Source: Monoraphidium neglectum
Lineage: Eukaryota > Chlorophyta > Chlorophyceae > Sphaeropleales > Selenastraceae
Length of the DNA: 34,277 nucleotides
Assembly (NCBI RefSeq): GCF_000611645.1
Contig: NW_014013529.1
Coordinates: 1-34,277 of the forward strand
Direction: 5' to 3'
Position 1 is the first letter of the stretch, and every line of letters begins with the position of its first letter. This document shows, piece by piece, positions 31,538 to 34,277 of this stretch. The position numbers and the translations under genes are program-made. The notes beneath the pieces were generated by a model. It did not search any database, had not been told where the DNA came from, and worked only from the letters and a program-made list of their open reading frames with translations.

Positions 31538-34044
31538 ATGCAGCGCGCCGCCCAGCCCCACCCTGCTGCTGCGGCACCCAACGCCCGGCTGGAGCTGGTG
31601 CGCCCATCACCTCGTCCAAGGGCACGGTGCACCAGCGTCAGGGCAAGCCACCATGTTGCAAGGATCAGAAGCACAGCGCACCCCAATGACTGTGCCAAGG
31701 CGCACCCCAGACATGTCAGCCGGAGGACTGTGCGCGCCCAGGCGTCACTGCCACCACATGACCCCAGGGTGCAGGTGGGTGCTCTGGGAAGGGATGGCAC
31801 AGCCGCCGCTGCTGCTCGACTTGCGCTGCCGCCGGCATCGCTGCGACTGCCAAAATGTGACTGCGGTTTCGAGGTCCCGAACAGCGAACGCATGCAAAGT
31901 CCCCATCACACCAGGGCTCAGCGACCCAAGTAACCGCCATAGGGCGAGTGCAAAGCCATCAAGGCCCCAGGAGCGGTAGTGCGCGCCCCCCAGCAGATAA
32001 GCAGATTGCACCCACTCCCTGCTTCTGGTGCACCCCCACGCCTCACCTCGCAAGCCCATCCGGCCACCCGCCATTCATCACAGGTGTATGACCACGACAA
32101 CTGGGACTTCCACCGCAGCGCCGCACGCCACGTGTACCACATAGCGGGCATGTGGGGGTGCGTTTTGCGCGTCCCTACCTCCAGCTGAGGGCTGTATGGG
32201 GGCGGACGTGGTGGCAGGGGGCGCCGCTGCAGCCCGCGTGCTTTGACGTCTGTGGCCCGTGGTACCTGATTTCAACCCTGACTGACCCTTGTTGCCCTCG
32301 GCCACCTCAACCATCCAGCGCCCGCGTCATCGCCAACTTGGTGCGGCCCCTCTTGTATGTCATGGGCGCGGCCGCCGCGGTCGTCGCGTACGAGGCGCTG
32401 CGCACGGTGAGCGGTTGCCGCTGCTCAAGCCCAAAGTCACGTGTGGTCAACACCGACCAGCTGTCGAGGGATTGATAGTTGCGCCCCCCGTGTGTGCGCC
32501 ACCCTGACCTGCAAAGACTGTAGGGCGCCTGCTGCCGGCCAGTCGGGCGCCAGCACCCCCTGAAAGTGTCAGGCAGTCATCAGGTACAGCACGCAGCCAG
32601 CTATGAATGGAGCTGACACGAACAAGCCAGCCGTGCAAGGAGCTTGTTGGCTGTGGATGCAGCTCATGCTGATGGCGCTTACGGCGTGTTTCCCAACCCC
32701 CTCTGCGCTCGATTCGCCGCACGGCAGGGCGCACTGACATTCCTGCCCAGCCTGCACGTCAGTCCGCAGCTGATCAGCCTGACCAGCTTCGCGCTGTCCC
32801 TCCTGCTGGTGTTCCGCACCAATGCCAGGTCAGCGAGGACGTTACATGGGGTGTTGTGTTGGGCGTGTGGGCATGAGAGAACAGCTAGCAGCCTTTCCCC
32901 GTGCACGTGCCTTATCTGCGCCATGCACGCATTGTATTGTCAACAGTCAGGCTCTGCCTTTAAGGCGAGCTGGTGCGCATCGCCTGTTGCGCTGTATCGC
33001 TGGCCCGCCCAGCCCCGCGAGCACACAGAAGTCGTGCTTCCCACTCGCTGGCTGTCTCCAGCAGCCCGCTGCCCGTGCCCCTCCCAAACCTGACCCTTCT
33101 GCAGCTATGAGCGATGGGACGGCGCCCGCAAAACGTGGGGGCTGATAATAAACCGATCCCGGGACATTGTTCGGCAGGTGCGCCAGATGGGATTGCAAGC
33201 GGTTGAGTGGCGGTTAGGAGCCCCATTCCGTGCCCTATTGTGGCCTGGATTGACCCAGCAGCCATGGGCGCGACGGCTTCTACTGCTGCTTGATTCAAAA
33301 CCGGCATTCTGCAGTCCGCCCAGTTGTTCTCTTGCTGCCTTTTCCTGACCTGCCATCTTATTAATGGGTACGTGAATGCCACACAGTACATCTATGCAGC
33401 ATGCATGTGCCCTCGGCGAATCCAGTATCAAACCCTCCAAGTACCACCGCCGCACCCACCCTCCTGCCCCCAGGGCCTGACCCACATACCGCGCGATAAG
33501 CCGGACCTGCGAGCCATGCTGTGCCGTTGGGTGCCGGCCTTCTCCAAGGCCCTCATGTGCCACCTGCGCCGCGACAAGAGCCTGCGCCAGGAGCTGCAGG
33601 TCGGCAGCTCGTGAGGGGCCCCGCTGATGAAGATGCTGATTTCTACACCCTGTACATGCAGTGCTCATGACTGACTCCAAATTTGATGTCTGGTGGTGTG
33701 TGTGCTTGTCTATGTGTGTGCGCGCGTGCACGCACGGACATTGCATTACATCCTGGCCCACTCACCGAGGGCACTGAAGGGGTGCTCGCCCTGTTGTCGC
33801 CCGACGTTGCTGGCTGGGCGTCCTGCTCTTATGGCGGCTGCCGCCTGCCCCGAACACTCCTGGATGCCAGCCCTGCTGGCCTGCCTTTCCCTTGCTGTGG
33901 CTTAGCCGAACCCCTTTCCACCAGCTGAGCCCTGGCTGCGCTCATTCCCCCAAAACCTCCTGACTCCTCTCCCAGGGTGTCCTGCTGCCCGCTGAGGTGG
34001 ACGAGGTGATGCGCTCCCAGCACCGCCCAAACTACGTGCTGCAG
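31538..34044 (+). CDS. Bestrophin-like anion channel, plastid-type, N-terminal part (3' end outside window)
   Basis: Exons 31538-31774, 32084-32157, 32319-32406, 32728-32828, 33105-33177, 33474-33599 and 33976-34044 give 256 residues with all phases matching; the last donor is at 34045. The first exon (79 aa) is rich in Arg, Ala and Ser and ends TVRAQASLPPHDPRVQ, like a chloroplast transit peptide; this exon is the least certain. The rest follows the bestrophin-like (UPF0187) order: VYDHDNWDFHRSAARHVYHI, first membrane helix VIANLVRPLLYVMGAAAAVV, FLPSLHVSPQLISLTSFALS, LLLVFRTNASYERWDGARKT, WGLIINRSRDIVRQ, CRWVPAFSKALMCHLRRDKS and GVLLPAEVDEVMRSQHRPNY. Plant and algal members are thylakoid Cl-/HCO3- channels that tune the proton motive force or feed bicarbonate to the carbon-concentrating mechanism. 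The last two helices and cytosolic part, perhaps 100-200 residues, lie beyond the window. Confidence 0.88.
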
Positions 34045-34258
34045 GTAAGGGCTTGCCAGTCGGTGGGGTGTAGGGTCGCCTAGTTGCAAGCAACCCTCTC
34101 AGCAAGCGCGGCAGGTAGCCTGGCCGCTCTGTTCAAAGCACCTAGCGCAAGCGCGGGCTGCCTGTAAACTTTTTTCTCACCCCAGCGGCGGGCACCTTAC
34201 AATCAGACGCATGTGCGTCTAAACCCTCAACCCTCATCACGACGAGAAATCCCTTCCG

Positions 34259-34277
34259 CCCCCCCCCCCCCCCCCCC
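34259..34277. repeat. Terminal poly-C run
   Basis: Nineteen C in a row end the window, and ten C begin it at 1-10. Such runs stop assemblies, so this is most likely a contig end rather than a biological boundary. Confidence 0.8.

Noticed and set aside
31468..31893. 141-codon minus-strand frame with hydrophobic segments
   Set aside because: It looks membrane-like, but it overlaps in antisense the bestrophin-like first exon, which joins in phase to the next exon and reads as a transit peptide. It remains the main alternative if that exon is wrong.

Overview
The window looks like nuclear DNA of a GC-rich green alga (Chlorophyta, Chlamydomonadales/Sphaeropleales-like). Every recognisable gene is split into many short exons by GT-AG introns with GTGAG/GTGCG/GTGGG donors and CAG acceptors. 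Proteins carry Gln-, Ala- and Gly-rich inserts made of CAG and GGC runs. TGTAA motifs, the usual green-algal poly(A) signal, follow some genes. The gene set (plant-type EAF1, pICln, an algal transferrin-like protein, a plastid-type bestrophin) fits. I cannot name the species. Exon models were built by hand; each complete model keeps frame across all junctions and sums to a multiple of three.

Layout. (1) 13-3462, + strand: 3' end of a gene for an EAF1-like subunit of the NuA4 histone acetyltransferase complex, with a very long Gln/Met-rich tail; the 5' part lies outside the window. (2) 13092-4178, - strand: an 18-exon gene for a 1336-residue protein joining three modules: an FSH-type serine hydrolase, an RWD domain and a YchF/Obg-like GTPase with a C-terminal TGS-like region. 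Both junctions lie inside single exons, so the fusion is hard to explain away as two merged gene models. (3) 13341-15407, +: pICln, divergent from gene 2 across 248 bp. (4) 16444-18548, +: an unrecognised coiled-coil/Gln-rich protein. (5) 24488-20477, -: a single-lobe, membrane-anchored transferrin-like protein with altered iron-ligand positions. (6) 26049-25247, -: a 61-residue, three-exon single-pass membrane microprotein. (7) 29674-27831, -: an unrecognised 402-residue protein. (8) 31538-34044, +: the 5' part of a bestrophin-like anion channel gene with a probable plastid targeting peptide; it runs off the right end.

The genes form no operon and belong to unrelated cell functions: chromatin, translation-type GTPase, snRNP assembly, metal binding or uptake at a membrane, and anion transport. 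Stretches without a gene are 3' UTRs, promoters and introns; I saw no tRNA, rRNA, CRISPR array or intact mobile element. Both ends are poly-C runs, so the window is probably a contig that broke at homopolymers.

The most novel-looking item is the FSH-RWD-GTPase fusion. Next come the transferrin-like protein with substituted ligands and the membrane microprotein.
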